A stretch of 38,342 nucleotides of DNA from an uncultured Eggerthellaceae bacterium (GTDB lineage Bacteria > Actinomycetota > Coriobacteriia > Coriobacteriales > Eggerthellaceae): positions 1 to 38,342 of the forward strand of contig CAJUPL010000019.1 in the NCBI GenBank assembly GCA_910588435.1, read 5' to 3'. This document shows positions 37,799 through 38,342 of this stretch, one piece after another. The translations under genes were made by a program, and so were the position numbers. A model generated the notes under the pieces. That model was given only the letters and a program-made list of their open reading frames with translations, was not told the DNA's origin and searched no databases. Position 1 is the stretch's first letter. Every line of letters begins with the position of its first letter.

Positions 37799-38342
37799 CA
37801 GGCACCGCCTTTCTTCTTGGAGTTCTTCTTCTCAGGGCGCTTCACGTCCTTCGGGCCCTTCTTGTGCTTGCTTGCCGGGAGCCCATAGTGATTGCGGCCC
37901 TGCTGCTTGCCTTCAGCCTTGGAGCTAGCATCTGCGCCATCTGCTCCAGAGCCTGAACTCGCATTCGCAGAAGTTGACCTCTCCGCCTCGCGCTCTGCAG
38001 CCTCCGCGGCCTTCTTCTCAGCCTCAAGGCGAGCAACTGGTACCTGCACGATGCCGGTGGTGTAGGCGGCGTCGAAGGAGAAGAGCCCGATCTGAGGCCC
38101 GTACTTCTTGGCCAGCTTGGCGTAGCGCTTCTCGCGCGTCTTCCACATGCTGTAGAGCGGGGTTGCCACGGCGATGGACGAATAGGAGCCCGCAACCAGG
38201 CCGATCACCATTGCGAATGCGAAGTCCTTCAGCGTCTCGCCGCCGAAGATCAGCATGGCAAGGACGGGCACGAGGGATGTGAGCGTGGTGTTGATGGTGC
38301 GGATGAACACCTGGTTCATGGAGTGGTTCGCCATGGTCATGA
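37798..38342 (-). CDS. secF: Protein translocase subunit SecF, C-terminal part (runs off the window)
   Basis: SecF pairs with SecD to pull secreted proteins across the membrane using the proton gradient. About 180 codons are visible; the reading frame is open through 38342. The segment RTINTTLTSLVPVLAMLIFGGETLKDF and AFAMVIGLVAGSYSSIAVATPLY, covering the last two transmembrane helices, are diagnostic. Then comes an unusually long cytoplasmic tail (about 115 residues): a coiled, Glu/Ala/Lys-rich stretch, a Ser/Gly-rich linker, and a strongly basic end (KHKKGPKDVKRPEKKNSKKKGGA) that could contact ribosomes. The gene is coupled to the DUF1292 gene. Confidence 0.93.
   Translation of the reverse strand, partial: MTMANHSMNQVFIRTINTTLTSLVPVLAMLIFGGETLKDFAFAMVIGLVAGSYSSIAVATPLYSMWKTREKRYAKLAKKYGPQIGLFSFDAAYTTGIVQVPVARLEAEKKAAEAAEREAERSTSANASSGSGADGADASSKAEGKQQGRNHYGLPASKHKKGPKDVKRPEKKNSKKKGGA

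Overview
The window is chromosomal core sequence from a moderately high-GC actinobacterium. It most resembles the Coriobacteriia/Eggerthellaceae: GatCAB, zinc-type S4 and L36, actinobacterial-style RpoB/RpoC, ECF transporter parts, rubrerythrin and a lone ferrochelatase in an anaerobe-like gene set. The lineage is inferred from protein style and gene order, not from a search. Almost every gene lies on the minus strand. The plus-strand exceptions are a 47-codon ORF (4030-4173), an M18 aminopeptidase (7763-9169) and a fused double ABC ATPase (35826-37175).

Layout: (1) gatCAB operon, a 47-codon ORF, arylamine N-acetyltransferase and an IMP dehydrogenase of the Tritrichomonas-like subtype (407-6616). 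(2) Rubrerythrin and M18 aminopeptidase, divergently transcribed, then dnaE (7018-12713). (3) The alpha operon infA-rpmJ-rpsM-rpsK-rpsD-rpoA-rplQ with ecfT directly behind it (12801-17048). (4) A repeat-rich stretch holding hemH as its only gene (17049-19988). (5) A lipoprotein gene, rpoC and rpoB (19989-29055). (6) An orphan LytTR response regulator flanked by inverted 74-bp repeats, and tRNA-Leu(CAA) (29181-30562). (7) A CNNM/CorC-type membrane protein, a SpoU rRNA methyltransferase, rplM-rpsI and an AGCS amino-acid symporter (30610-35679). (8) The fused EcfA-EcfA' ATPase, a DUF1292 protein and the 3' end of secF, which runs off the right edge.

The most unusual content is intergenic. Six large arrays of modular hairpins sit between transcription units, at about 1-376, 6690-6925, 17347-17740, 18904-19333, 19522-19957 and 37189-37432. 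The junctions and loops between hairpins are conserved between copies, while the stems change in a fully compensatory way. In one module a GCG...CGC clamp and a CAATG loop stay fixed while the four base pairs between them take at least six sequences. Some modules end in intrinsic-terminator-like hairpins next to the 3' ends of genes. Modules also occur inverted or with mismatched arms, as if they were exchanged individually. I do not recognise this family. It is the best candidate here for an undescribed element, either a structured RNA/terminator-insulator system or a hairpin-based mobile repeat.

A second, unrelated 74-bp repeat has an 11-bp stem and a conserved 15-nt loop. It occurs as an inverted pair around the LytTR gene, as a head-to-head pair overlapping the symporter stop codon, and as one decayed copy upstream of hemH. 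Functionally the window is mainly informational (transcription, translation, replication) with a few transport and stress genes.
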